Shown: positions 7,864-16,384 of the stretch, one piece after another
Layout: each line of letters begins with the position of its first letter
Position numbering within the stretch: position 1 is the first letter of the stretch
Assembly: GCF_000720725.1 (NCBI RefSeq)
Contig: NZ_JOCQ01000089.1
Coordinates: 5,195-69,194 of the forward strand
DNA: 64,000 nucleotides
Reading direction: 5' to 3'
Origin: Streptomyces rimosus subsp. rimosus
GTDB taxonomy: Bacteria > Actinomycetota > Actinomycetes > Streptomycetales > Streptomycetaceae
Position numbers and translations under genes: made by a program
Notes under the pieces: generated by a model
Database searches by the model: none
What the model was told of the DNA's origin: nothing
What the model saw: the letters and a program-made list of their open reading frames with translations, nothing else

Positions 7864-8862
7864 GTGCCCCTCACCACAGAGCCGACCGAGTCGCAGCACC
7901 GCCGCCGCGCCGAGCGCACGCCGTACGTGGACCTCACGCGCGCCGAGTGGAGCGCCCTGCGGGAGAAGACACCGCTGCCGCTGACCGCCGAGGAGGTCGA
8001 GCGGCTGCGCGGCCTGGGCGACGTGATCGACCTGGACGAGGTGCGCGACGTCTACCTGCCGCTGTCCCGGCTGCTCAACCTGTACGTGGGCGCCACCAGC
8101 AATCTGCGCGGCGCGCTGAACACCTTCCTCGGCGACGCGGGCGGCGGCCACGGCGCGCAGCCCGGCACGCCGTTCGTCATAGGCGTCGCGGGCAGCGTGG
8201 CGGTCGGCAAGTCCACCACCGCGCGCCTCCTCCAGGCGCTGCTGGCGCGCTGGCCGGAGCACCCGCGCGTCGAGCTGGTCACCACCGACGGCTTCCTGTT
8301 CCCCAACGCCGAGCTGCACCGCCGCGGCCTGATGTCGCGCAAGGGCTTCCCCGAGTCGTACGACCGCCGGGCGCTGACCCGCTTCGTCGCCGATGTGAAG
8401 TCCGGCAAGTCCGAGGTCAGCGCGCCCGTCTACTCGCACCTGATCTACGACATCGTGCCCGGCGAGCGGCTGACCGTGCACCGGCCCGACATCCTGATCG
8501 TCGAGGGCCTCAACGTCCTGCAGCCCGCGCTGCCCGGCAAGGACGGCCGCACCCGGCTCGGCCTCGCCGACTTCTTCGACTTCTCGGTGTACGTGGACGC
8601 CCGTACCGAGGACATCGAGCAGTGGTACCTGGGCCGCTTCCGCAAGCTGCGCGACACCGCGTTCCAGAACCCGTTCTCGTACTTCCGGAAGTACACCCAG
8701 GTTTCCGAGGAGGAAGCCCTCGACTACGCGCGCATGATCTGGCGCACCGTCAACAAGCCCAACCTGGAACAGAACGTCGCGCCGACCCGCGGCCGCGCCA
8801 ACCTCGTCCTGCGCAAGGGCCCCGATCACAAGGTGCAGCGGCTGTCGCTGCGCAAGCTCTGA
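7864..8862 (+). CDS. coaA: Type I pantothenate kinase
   Basis: CoaA phosphorylates pantothenate, the committed step of coenzyme A synthesis. The 332-residue protein has the P-loop GVAGSVAVGKST (about residues 107-118), TTDGFLFPN, the Y..HLIYDIVPGE segment, VEGLNVLQP and the C-terminal LRKGPDHKV motif, all typical of the bacterial type I family. The frame is open back to an ATG at 7783, but that extra N-terminus is basic low-complexity sequence; the GTG at 7864 gives the normal family length and directly follows a -10-like box. It is divergent from glmS and followed 40 bp later by a DUF389 gene. Confidence 0.93.
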   Translation: MPLTTEPTESQHRRRAERTPYVDLTRAEWSALREKTPLPLTAEEVERLRGLGDVIDLDEVRDVYLPLSRLLNLYVGATSNLRGALNTFLGDAGGGHGAQPGTPFVIGVAGSVAVGKSTTARLLQALLARWPEHPRVELVTTDGFLFPNAELHRRGLMSRKGFPESYDRRALTRFVADVKSGKSEVSAPVYSHLIYDIVPGERLTVHRPDILIVEGLNVLQPALPGKDGRTRLGLADFFDFSVYVDARTEDIEQWYLGRFRKLRDTAFQNPFSYFRKYTQVSEEEALDYARMIWRTVNKPNLEQNVAPTRGRANLVLRKGPDHKVQRLSLRKL

Positions 8863-8902
8863 CGCGGCCCGCCGTCGTCGCGCCACCCCGAGGAGTACGC
8901 AC

Positions 8903-9835
8903 GTGCTGCACCTGCGCCTGATCGTCCCCGCCGACCGTACGGACGACGTCGTACGCCTCGTGGAAGGCACGGTCGGCACCACCCACCTCGCCGTCCTGAC
9001 CGGCGCCGCGCGCGAGCCGCGGGGCGATGTGGTCCTGTGCGACGTGGCCCGCGAGGCCGGTGACGGCCTGCTGCACGATCTGCGGGCGCTCGGCATCGAC
9101 CGGGACGGCGCGATCGCCGTCGAGAACATCGACCTGTCGCTGTCCACCCGCGCGGACAAGGCGGAGAAGGACGCGCCCGGCGAGGGCGTGGACGCCGTGC
9201 TGTGGGAGTCGCTGGCCGACGCCACCCACGAGGAGTCCACGCTCTCCGTCACCTATCTGGCGTTCCTGACGCTCGCCACGATGATCGCGGCCTGTGGCGT
9301 GGTGCTGGACAACGCGATCCTGATCGTCGGCGCGATGGCCGTCGGCCCGGAGTTCGGCCCGCTGGCCGGCATCTGTACGGCCCTGGTGCGCCGCGCGCCC
9401 CGGCTGGCCTGGCGCTCGCTGCTGGCACTCGTCGTGGGCTTCGCGGTGGCGATGGCACTGACGGTGGGGTTCAGCCTGTTCATGGACGCGGTGGGGCTCT
9501 TCGACGCCACGGCGCTGACGGCCGAGCGCCCGAACACGGGCTTCATCTACCGGCCGGACTGGTTCTCGTTCGTCGTCGCCGTCCTCGCCGGGATCGCCGG
9601 GGTCCTCTCCCTGACCTCGGCGAAGTCCGGCGCCCTGGTCGGCGTGGCGATCTCGGTCACCACCGTCCCGGCCGCCGCGAACGCCGCCGTCGCCTTCGGC
9701 TACAACGCGTACAAGCAGGCCTGGGGCTCCACGGAACAGCTCCTGCTGAACCTGGCCGGCATAGTCGTCGCGGGCACGCTGACGCTGCTGGCCCAGAAGT
9801 TCTTCTGGGCCAGCAGGAAGCGCGTACGCGACTAG
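8903..9835 (+). CDS. DUF389 integral membrane protein
   Basis: This 310-residue protein has a soluble N-terminal region (about 1-80, ferredoxin-like pattern) followed by several hydrophobic helices from about residue 115 to the end. It contains the DUF389 core segments AILIVGAMAVGPEFGPL and LSLTSAKSGALVGVAISVTTVP. Function is unknown in the family. The GTG at 8903 is preceded by GAGGAG at good spacing. It lies 40 bp after coaA, so co-transcription is likely. Its stop is 3 bp from that of convergent glmM, leaving no room for a dedicated terminator between them. Confidence 0.88.
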   Translation: MLHLRLIVPADRTDDVVRLVEGTVGTTHLAVLTGAAREPRGDVVLCDVAREAGDGLLHDLRALGIDRDGAIAVENIDLSLSTRADKAEKDAPGEGVDAVLWESLADATHEESTLSVTYLAFLTLATMIAACGVVLDNAILIVGAMAVGPEFGPLAGICTALVRRAPRLAWRSLLALVVGFAVAMALTVGFSLFMDAVGLFDATALTAERPNTGFIYRPDWFSFVVAVLAGIAGVLSLTSAKSGALVGVAISVTTVPAAANAAVAFGYNAYKQAWGSTEQLLLNLAGIVVAGTLTLLAQKFFWASRKRVRD

Positions 9836-9838
9836 GGA

Positions 9839-11197
9839 CTAGCCCAGCGCCGACTTCACGACATCCGCCAGGCGGCCGGCCACGGCCCCCGCCTGCTCGA
9901 TGTCGGCGGCCTCGACCATGACCCGCACCAGCGGCTCGGTGCCGGAGGGGCGCAGCAGCACCCGGCCGGTGGCGCCCAGCTCCTTCTCGGCCTCGGCGAC
10001 CGCGGTGGTCAGCTCCGGCGAGGTGCCGACGCGCGTCTTGTCCACGTCCGGGACGTTCACCAGCACCTGCGGCAGCCGCTCCATGACGCGGACCAGCTCG
10101 GCCAGCGGGCGGCCGGTCGCCGCGACGCGGGCGGCCAGCATCAGGCCGGTGAGGGTGCCGTCGCCGGTCGTGGCGTGGTCCAGCGCGATGACGTGGCCGG
10201 ACTGCTCGCCGCCGAGCGCGAACCCGCCGGCCTTCATCTCCTCCAGGACGTAGCGGTCGCCGACCGCCGTCTGGACGAAGGTCAGGCCCTCACGCTCCAT
10301 CGCCAGCTTGAAGCCCAGGTTGGACATGACGGTCGCCACGACGGTGTTCTTGCGCAGCGTCCCGGCCTCGCGCATCCCGAGGGCGAGGACGGCCAGGATC
10401 TGGTCGCCGTCGATCTCGTTGCCCGCGTGGTCCACCGCCAGGCAGCGGTCCGCGTCGCCGTCGTGCGCCACGCCCAGGTCGGCGCCGTGCTCGACGACGG
10501 CCGCGCGCAGGTCACCGATGTGGGTGGAACCGCAGCCGTCGTTGATGTTCAGGCCGTCGGGGTCGGTGCCGATGGTGACGACCTCGGCGCCCGCCCGCGC
10601 GAACGCCTCCGGGGAGACCCGGGAGGCCGCGCCGTGCGCACCGTCGATGACGATCTTCAGGCCGTCCAGGCGGTTGGGCAGCACGCCCACCAGGTGCGCG
10701 ACGTAGTTGTCGAAGCCCTGGTCGTAGTCCTTGACCCGGCCGACACCGGCGCCGGTGGGCCGGTCCCACGGCTCACCGGAGCTGTGCGCCCGGTAGGTGC
10801 GCTCGATGCGGTCCTCCAGCTCGTCGGCGAGCTTGTGGCCGCCGCGGGCGAAGAACTTGATGCCGTTGTCGGGCATCGGGTTGTGGCTGGCGGAGAGCAT
10901 CACGCCCAGGTCCGCGCCGAGCGACCCGGTCAGGTACGCCACGGCCGGGGTCGGCAGCACGCCCACCCGCAGGACGTCCACGCCCGCACTGGCCAGGCCC
11001 GCGACGACGGCGGCTTCCAGGAACTCCCCCGAGGCCCGCGGATCGCGCCCGACCACGGCCACCGGCCGATGGCCCTCAAAAGAGCCCGCCTCCGCGAGCA
11101 CGTGCGCCGCCGCGACCGAGAGACCGAGCGCCAGCTCGGCCGTCAGATCGGCGTTGGCGACACCGCGCACACCGTCCGTGCCGAAGAGTCGTCCCAC
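9839..11197 (-). CDS. glmM: Phosphoglucosamine mutase
   Basis: GlmM converts glucosamine-6-phosphate to the 1-phosphate, the step after GlmS. The 452-residue protein starts with GRLFGTDGVRG, has the phosphoserine loop VMLSASHNPMPDNGIKF, the Mg-binding loop DGDADRCLAVD, the sugar-recognition GGEQSGHVI and the phosphate-binding RPSGTEPLVRVM. The start used is the GTG at 11197, preceded by GGAGG; the longer frame to 11332 runs into the rpsI terminator. It follows rplM-rpsI on the same strand but is separated from rpsI by a strong hairpin, so it likely has its own promoter. Confidence 0.96.
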   Translation of the reverse strand: MGRLFGTDGVRGVANADLTAELALGLSVAAAHVLAEAGSFEGHRPVAVVGRDPRASGEFLEAAVVAGLASAGVDVLRVGVLPTPAVAYLTGSLGADLGVMLSASHNPMPDNGIKFFARGGHKLADELEDRIERTYRAHSSGEPWDRPTGAGVGRVKDYDQGFDNYVAHLVGVLPNRLDGLKIVIDGAHGAASRVSPEAFARAGAEVVTIGTDPDGLNINDGCGSTHIGDLRAAVVEHGADLGVAHDGDADRCLAVDHAGNEIDGDQILAVLALGMREAGTLRKNTVVATVMSNLGFKLAMEREGLTFVQTAVGDRYVLEEMKAGGFALGGEQSGHVIALDHATTGDGTLTGLMLAARVAATGRPLAELVRVMERLPQVLVNVPDVDKTRVGTSPELTTAVAEAEKELGATGRVLLRPSGTEPLVRVMVEAADIEQAGAVAGRLADVVKSALG

Positions 11198-11268
11198 TGG
11201 TGTCCTCCGAGTTGATGTACGTGGACCAGAGCATTGCGTCCAGGTATACGCCGCTGGTCCGGGATAGC

Positions 11269-11309
11269 CGAACGCCCCGGCAGCACGGATGGTGCCACCG
11301 GGGCGTTCG
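11269..11309 (-). terminator. Hairpin terminator after rpsI
   Basis: Arms at 11269-11280 and 11298-11309 form a perfect 12-bp GC-rich stem (CGAACGCCCCGG / CCGGGGCGTTCG) 30 bp past the rpsI stop. No clear U-tract follows, which is common for actinomycete terminators. Confidence 0.78.
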
Positions 11310-11339
11310 CCAAGAGCCGCGCGAGCAGCCAAGCGGCAA

Positions 11340-11852
11340 TTAGCGCTTGCTGTACTGCGGCGCCTTGCGGGCCTTCTTCAGACCGGCCTTCTTGCGCTCG
11401 ACCGCACGGTCGTCGCGCTTGAGGAAGCCGGCCTTCTTCAGCGGGCCGCGGTTGTTGTCCTCGTCCGCCTCGTTCAGCGCACGGGCCACGCCCAGGCGCA
11501 GCGCACCGGCCTGGCCGGAGATGCCGCCACCGGCGATGCGGGCGACCACGTCGTAGCGGTTGTCGAGTTCGAGCACCTTGAAGGGCTCGTTGACTTCCTG
11601 CTGGTGCACCTTGTTCGGGAAGTAGCCCTCAAGGGTGCGGCCGTTGATCTTCCACTGGCCGGTGCCCGGGATGATCCGGACGCGGGCGATGGCGTTCTTG
11701 CGACGGCCCAGGCCGGCGGCCGGCTGCGGGTCGCCGAAGCGCGAGGCGAGGGACTCGGAGGTGTACTCACCCTCCAGCGGAACCTCGGTCTCGGTCGTGT
11801 ACTCCTCGACCTCTACCTCTTCGAGCGGGGTCTCGGCGGTGGTCTCAGCCAC
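11340..11852 (-). CDS. rpsI: 30S ribosomal protein S9
   Basis: S9 binds 16S rRNA in the head, and its C-terminal tail reaches the P-site tRNA anticodon stem. The 170-residue protein has an acidic actinomycete N-terminal extension (about 40 residues), then GRRKNAIARVRI, the GYFPNK segment and ARALNEADEDNRGPLKKAGFLKRD-like core, ending in the invariant basic tail KAPQYSKR. The ATG at 11852 is used. It follows rplM by 41 bp, the universally conserved L13-S9 pair, and is closed by a hairpin terminator. Confidence 0.98.
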   Translation of the reverse strand: MAETTAETPLEEVEVEEYTTETEVPLEGEYTSESLASRFGDPQPAAGLGRRKNAIARVRIIPGTGQWKINGRTLEGYFPNKVHQQEVNEPFKVLELDNRYDVVARIAGGGISGQAGALRLGVARALNEADEDNNRGPLKKAGFLKRDDRAVERKKAGLKKARKAPQYSKR

Positions 11853-11893
11853 GATTCTCCTCAGATTCTCTTCGTCTTAGGGGGTGGCCGGAC

Positions 11894-12337
11894 TTACTGC
11901 GCGACCTGGGTGATCTCGAACGGGACCGGCTGCTGGGCAGCGTGCGGGTGCTCGGCGCCCGCGTAGACCTTCAGCTTCGAGAGCATCTGACGGCCCAGGG
12001 TGTTCTTGGGGAGCATGCCCTTGATGGCCTTCTCGACGGCCTTCTCGGGGTTCTTCTCCAGCAGGTCCTCGTAACGGACCGCACGGAGACCGCCCGGGAA
12101 ACCGGAGTGGCGGTAGGCCATCTTCTGGATGCGCTTGTTACCGGACAGGTGCACCTTGTCGGCGTTGATGATGACGACGAAGTCGCCGGTGTCGACGTGC
12201 GGCGCGTACACCGGCTTGTGCTTACCCCGCAGGAGGGAAGCGGCCTGGGAGGCCAGACGGCCCAGGACGACGTCCTGGGCGTCGATGATGTGCCACTGGC
12301 GCTGGACATCGCCGGGCTTGGGGCTGAACGTACGCAC
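11894..12337 (-). CDS. rplM: 50S ribosomal protein L13
   Basis: L13 is an early-assembling protein of the large subunit. The 147-residue product contains WHIIDAQDVVLGRLAS, GDFVVIINADKVHLSGNK, GMLPKNTLGRQMLSKLKVYAGAEHPH and is of normal length. The start is the GTG at 12337 (VRTFSPKPGDVQRQ); the frame is open further to 12424 but without a better site. It is first gene of the rplM-rpsI operon, transcribed from a strong promoter ~180 bp upstream that overlaps the end of the GT87 gene. The leader of about 170 nt is long enough to hold regulatory structure, though I cannot assign one. Confidence 0.97.
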   Translation of the reverse strand: MRTFSPKPGDVQRQWHIIDAQDVVLGRLASQAASLLRGKHKPVYAPHVDTGDFVVIINADKVHLSGNKRIQKMAYRHSGFPGGLRAVRYEDLLEKNPEKAVEKAIKGMLPKNTLGRQMLSKLKVYAGAEHPHAAQQPVPFEITQVAQ

Positions 12338-12516
12338 GGTTAGCCTTCGCTTCTTCAGTGAATAGGGTCCTGTACTGGCCACCACGGCCGATCGCCAGCG
12401 CTGGCGGCACCACGGGTGACGCAACCCGGGTTCCTGCCGCTGGTCATCGGCCCGATGAGCCGGCGTAAGGGCCCCTCACGTGAGATAGAGCAAGCCAATA
12501 CGCATAACGAACTGGC

Positions 12517-12546
12517 AGAATACCGGGCCGCCCCCAGCCGGGTCAA
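12517..12546 (-). promoter_or_regulatory. rplM-rpsI promoter
   Basis: On the minus strand TTGACC (12541-12546) is followed after 18 bp by TATTCT (12517-12522), close to the HrdB consensus. It overlaps the last codons of the upstream GT87 gene, and predicted transcription starts near 12510. Confidence 0.72.
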
Positions 12547-13799
12547 AACACGTCCCGAACCGGCGTGCGATCCGTACTCTCGGGGCCCACTGGCATGGTA
12601 GCCACCGCCCGCAGCACCCGCGGCCGGACGCATGTCCATGCCATCACGGCCGCGACGGTCCACAGCATCGCCGCGTCCCGGAAGGCCCGCCGGTGCAGCG
12701 CCTCCAGATGCGGCCAGACCAGCCCGCTGACCTGCGGTACGAGGGCGATCCAGAACCAGACCGTACGGGCCGCCGAGCCCGGCAGGGCCACGGAGGCCAC
12801 CAGCGGCGGCAGCACCACCAGCAGATAGTGGTCGAAGGACGGCCGGGACACCAGGAAGGCCGCGAGCATCAGCGTCGCGGCGGTCTCGGCGAGCCGCAGC
12901 GGGCCCTCGTCACCGCGCCGCCAGCGCGCCCACGCACATCCGGCCCCGGCCACCGCCGCCACCGCGGCGACCCCGTACGCCGCGGTCTCCGGCACCCCCA
13001 GCCGGGTGAGGATCATCCCGAGCGAGGCGTCGAAGGGCCGCGCGAAGCTGTCCTGGCCGCGCAGCAGGAACGGCAGCGTACGGGTGAAGAACATGCCGGG
13101 GCGCGGCATCACCAGGGCCGCCAGCGCGGACGCCGCGACGGGCACCGCCACCGCCACCGCGAGGGCCCGCCACCGCCGCGCCAGCACCAGCAGCAGGAGC
13201 AGCGGCGCGAGCAGCGGCTTGAGGGCCAGCGCGAGCCCGAGGACCGCGCCCGCGGCCACCCACCGGGAGCGCAGCGCCAGGAGCAGCACCAGCGGCAGCG
13301 CCACCACGGAGGCCAGCGTCCAGTTCCCGATGTTGACCACATTGCGGAACGGCTCGAAGAACGCCAGGGCCGCCACCCCGAGCGCCGCCAGCCTGCTCCG
13401 TACGGGCACCCGGAAGATCCGCAGCGAGACCAGCCAGCCCAGCACCACCGCCCCCACACCCGCCACCGGCACCAGCAGCCGCAGCTTCCCTGCGGACAGC
13501 AGCGCCTCGGGCACCGCGGCCAGCACCGCGCTCGGCAGGTACAGGAACCGCTTGTCGGCGTACGGGGCGTCGCCGTCCAGCAGCGCCCGCGCCGCCTTGA
13601 CGACGAAGTCGTTGTCCATGCCGACGGTGGGGCTGTGCCGGTGGACGTTGAAGATCACCGCGCCCATCAGCACGGCGGCCACCGCCCACAGGGGCCAGGG
13701 GGCCCGCCTGAGCAGCCAGCCGACGGCCGGGGAGCCCGAGGTCCCGGCCGCGTCCGCCACCTCCCCAGCGCCCGCTATGCCCGTTTTCTCCGCGCTCAT
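12543..13799 (-). CDS. GT87-family (DUF2029) polyprenyl-phosphate-dependent membrane glycosyltransferase
   Basis: This 418-residue polytopic protein has about ten hydrophobic helices and the GT87/GT-C features FNVHRHSPTVGMDNDF near residue 50 with an acidic pair after the first helix, ALLDGDAPYADKRFLYLPS, and LALKPLLAPLLLLL. GT87 members such as mycobacterial PimE use polyprenyl-phosphate mannose to build lipid-linked glycans at the outer face of the membrane. The sugar and acceptor here are unknown. It stands alone between the ABC-F gene and rplM; its stop overlaps the rplM promoter. Confidence 0.85.
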   Translation of the reverse strand: MSAEKTGIAGAGEVADAAGTSGSPAVGWLLRRAPWPLWAVAAVLMGAVIFNVHRHSPTVGMDNDFVVKAARALLDGDAPYADKRFLYLPSAVLAAVPEALLSAGKLRLLVPVAGVGAVVLGWLVSLRIFRVPVRSRLAALGVAALAFFEPFRNVVNIGNWTLASVVALPLVLLLALRSRWVAAGAVLGLALALKPLLAPLLLLLVLARRWRALAVAVAVPVAASALAALVMPRPGMFFTRTLPFLLRGQDSFARPFDASLGMILTRLGVPETAAYGVAAVAAVAGAGCAWARWRRGDEGPLRLAETAATLMLAAFLVSRPSFDHYLLVVLPPLVASVALPGSAARTVWFWIALVPQVSGLVWPHLEALHRRAFRDAAMLWTVAAVMAWTCVRPRVLRAVATMPVGPESTDRTPVRDVF

Positions 13800-13856
13800 G
13801 CGTCCATCTAAGAGGCGCCGCTACGGGCTCACCACCGGACGGGCTCCAGCGGAGCG

Positions 13857-15485
13857 TCAGCGCTTCCGCTCCACCCTCCGCTCGTCCCACACCGGCTCCC
13901 CCGTCTCCCGCACCCGCCCGTCCGAGCCGAAGACCAGGTACCGGTCGAAGGACCGCGCGAACCAGCGGTCGTGCGTCACCGCCAGCACCGTGCCCTCGTA
14001 CGCCTCCAGCCCCTCCTGAAGCGCCTCGGCACTCTCCAGGTCGAGGTTGTCGGTCGGCTCGTCCAGCAGCAGGGCGGTCGTCCCCGACAGCTCCAGCAGC
14101 AGGATCTGGAAACGCGCCTGCTGGCCGCCCGACAGACGGTCGAAGCGCTGCTCGGCCTGCCGCTCCAGCTCGTACCGGCGCAGCGCGCTCATCGCCTTGC
14201 CCCGGTCCTTGGCGTGTTCCGTCCACAGAATGTCCAGAAGGGTGCGCCCCTCCAGCTCCGGATGAGCGTGCGTCTGCGCGAAATGACCGGGTACGACGCG
14301 GGCGCCCAGCTTCCACGTACCCGTGTGCGCGACTGGGTTCTCGGGGTCTCCCGCCAGCAGCCGCAGGAAGTGCGACTTGCCCGAGCCGTTGGACCCCAGC
14401 ACCGCGACCCGCTCCCCGTAGAAGACCTCCAGGTCGAACGGCTTCATCAGCCCGGTCAGCTCAAGGTTCTCGCAGGTCACGGCACGTACGCCGGTACGGC
14501 CGCCGCGCAGCCGCATCGTGATGTCCTGCTCGCGCGGCGGCTCCTGCGGCGGGCCCGCCTCCTCGAACTTCCGCAGCCGCGTCCTGGCCGCCTGGAGCCG
14601 GGAGGCCATGTCGGAGTTGAAGGCGGCCTTCTGCTTGTACATGTGCACGAGCTGCTTCAGCTTGGCGTGGTCCTCGTCCCAGCGCCGCCGCAGCTCCTCG
14701 AAGCGCGCGAAGCGCTCCTTGCGGGCCTCGTGGTACGTACCGAAGCCGCCGCCGTGCACCCACACGTCCGACCCGGCCGGTCCCGGCTCCACACTCACGA
14801 TCTTGTCGGCGGCGCGCGCCAGCAGTTCCCGGTCGTGGCTGACGAAGAGCACCGTCTTCTTCGTCTCGCGCAGCCGCTCCTCCAGCCAGCGCTTGGCCGG
14901 AACGTCCAGGTAGTTGTCCGGTTCGTCCAGCAGCAGCACCTCGTCGGTGCCGCGCAAGAGCGACTCCAGCACCAGCCGCTTCTGCTCGCCGCCGCTGAGC
15001 GTGCGCACCTGCCGCCACTGCGCCTTCTCGTACGGCACGCCCAGTGCGGCCATGGTGCACATGTCCCAGAGCGTCTCGGCCTCGTACCCGCGCGCCTCGG
15101 CCCAGTCGCTGAGCGCCTGCGCGTACGCCATCTGCGCGGCTTCGTCATCGACGGTCATGACGGCGTGCTCGGCGGCGTCCACGGCCGCCGCCGCTTCCCG
15201 TAGACGCGGCTGCGCCACCGAGACCAGGAGATCCCGTACGGTCCGTTCGTCTCTCACCGACCCCACGAACTGCGGCATCACCCCCAGCCCGCCACTCACC
15301 GTCACCGCGCCCCCGTGCGGCTGGAGCTCCCCCGAGATCAGCCGCAGCAGCGTCGTCTTGCCCGCGCCGTTGGCGCCGACCAGCGCCACCGAGGCGCCCT
15401 CACCGACCCGGAAGGAGACGTCCCCCAACAGGACCCGCCCGTCCGGCAGGTAGTACTCCAGATGCCCGGCCTCCACGTGTCCCAT
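13857..15485 (-). CDS. ABC-F family ATPase
   Basis: This 542-residue protein has two fused ABC domains and no membrane segment. Domain 1 has GANGAGKTTLL (about 37-47), LSGGEQKR and VLLLDEPDNYLD; a charged linker with a long coiled helix (residues ~250-320) follows; domain 2 has GSNGSGKSHFL, LSGGQQARFQ and LLLDEPTDNLD. ABC-F proteins act on ribosomes as translation factors or antibiotic-protection factors. Both Walker B regions deviate from the usual DEPTNHLD, typical of a distinct actinomycete subgroup. The substrate or antibiotic, if any, cannot be told from sequence. The gene is divergent from the membrane protein at 15542. Confidence 0.9.
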   Translation of the reverse strand: MGHVEAGHLEYYLPDGRVLLGDVSFRVGEGASVALVGANGAGKTTLLRLISGELQPHGGAVTVSGGLGVMPQFVGSVRDERTVRDLLVSVAQPRLREAAAAVDAAEHAVMTVDDEAAQMAYAQALSDWAEARGYEAETLWDMCTMAALGVPYEKAQWRQVRTLSGGEQKRLVLESLLRGTDEVLLLDEPDNYLDVPAKRWLEERLRETKKTVLFVSHDRELLARAADKIVSVEPGPAGSDVWVHGGGFGTYHEARKERFARFEELRRRWDEDHAKLKQLVHMYKQKAAFNSDMASRLQAARTRLRKFEEAGPPQEPPREQDITMRLRGGRTGVRAVTCENLELTGLMKPFDLEVFYGERVAVLGSNGSGKSHFLRLLAGDPENPVAHTGTWKLGARVVPGHFAQTHAHPELEGRTLLDILWTEHAKDRGKAMSALRRYELERQAEQRFDRLSGGQQARFQILLLELSGTTALLLDEPTDNLDLESAEALQEGLEAYEGTVLAVTHDRWFARSFDRYLVFGSDGRVRETGEPVWDERRVERKR

Positions 15486-15528
15486 GGCCCGGATTCTCGC
15501 CGCCCGCCCCGCGTTCCACCAACCGGTT

Positions 15529-15534
15529 TAGGAT
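15529..15534 (+). promoter_or_regulatory. -10 box (TAGGAT) of a leaderless transcript
   Basis: TAGGAT is the consensus Streptomyces -10 hexamer and ends 7 nt before the ATG at 15542. That places the transcription start at or beside the start codon, and no ribosome binding site is present. Confidence 0.6.
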
Positions 15535-15541
15535 GCGCGGC

Positions 15542-16366
15542 ATGAGCTTTGGGCATGGTGGGCCGTTCGGGCCCGGGGGACCGGACTCCTCGACTCCTGA
15601 CTGGGAGGCGCTCGCCGACGAGAGCGAGTCACGCAACAAGCGCCGCCGCTGGCTGTACATCGGCGGCGGCGCCCTCGCGACCGTGGCCGTGGCGGGCATC
15701 GTCGCCACCGCCGTGATCACCAGCAACAAGGGCGGCAAGGACCTGCCGCACGCCCAGAAGCTGCCGGACGAGCCCGACGAGCCCAAACCGTCCTTCTCCG
15801 AGGTGCACGTCCCGCCGCCGCCGAACCCGCGGGACTACATCACCGACCCCAAGAAGGACACCGCGGCGCTCACCCCCGACACCCTCTTCCCCGAGAAGAG
15901 CATGGTGATCGACAAGCGGTCCTACCCCCGGGTGACCACCGCCGCCACCGACGACTGCACGGCCGGCACGCACGGCGCGCTCGGCTCGGTGCTCAAGCAC
16001 AACGGCTGCCAGAAGCTGCTGCGCGCCACGTACTCCAAGGACGGCGTCGCGGTCACCGTCGGCGTCGCGGTCTTCGACTCCAAGGCCGCCGCCTTCAAGG
16101 TCAAGGACGCCAACAAGCCCAGCCTCGCGCCGCTGGCCGGCGGCGGTGTCGGCACCTTCTGCGAAGGCACGGCGTGCACGATGTACACCAACGCCACCGG
16201 CCGCTACGCCTACTTCACCATCGCCGGCAACCTCGACCGCTCGGCCGTCACCAAGGCGTCCACGAAGGCCCTGCAGATCGGCCGGGACGGCGGCCAGTAC
16301 GCGTACAACCGCATCTGGCAGCGCGGCACGGACCAGGCGGCCAAGGCCGCCCGCGCCCAGTCCTGA
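15542..16366 (+). CDS. Single-pass membrane protein of unknown function
   Basis: This 274-residue protein has a Gly/Pro-rich cytoplasmic N-terminus (about 1-33), a positively charged NKRRRW stretch, one transmembrane helix (about residues 37-57) and an extracellular domain of ~215 residues with two or more cysteines (DDCTAG, NGCQKLL, FCEGTACTMY) that could form disulfides. The pattern is a conserved streptomycete hypothetical family. The ATG at 15542 is chosen because a TAGGAT box sits 7 nt upstream; an in-frame ATG at 15533 overlaps that box. It is followed after 18 bp by convergent truA. Confidence 0.85.
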   Translation: MSFGHGGPFGPGGPDSSTPDWEALADESESRNKRRRWLYIGGGALATVAVAGIVATAVITSNKGGKDLPHAQKLPDEPDEPKPSFSEVHVPPPPNPRDYITDPKKDTAALTPDTLFPEKSMVIDKRSYPRVTTAATDDCTAGTHGALGSVLKHNGCQKLLRATYSKDGVAVTVGVAVFDSKAAAFKVKDANKPSLAPLAGGGVGTFCEGTACTMYTNATGRYAYFTIAGNLDRSAVTKASTKALQIGRDGGQYAYNRIWQRGTDQAAKAARAQS

Positions 16367-16384
16367 CCAGGCCCGCGGGGCGGC

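Noticed and set aside
13857..15485. ABC-F gene as an antibiotic-resistance determinant
   Set aside because: It has no neighbouring biosynthetic genes, and its Walker B variants are shared by a general actinomycete subgroup; no specific drug can be inferred.
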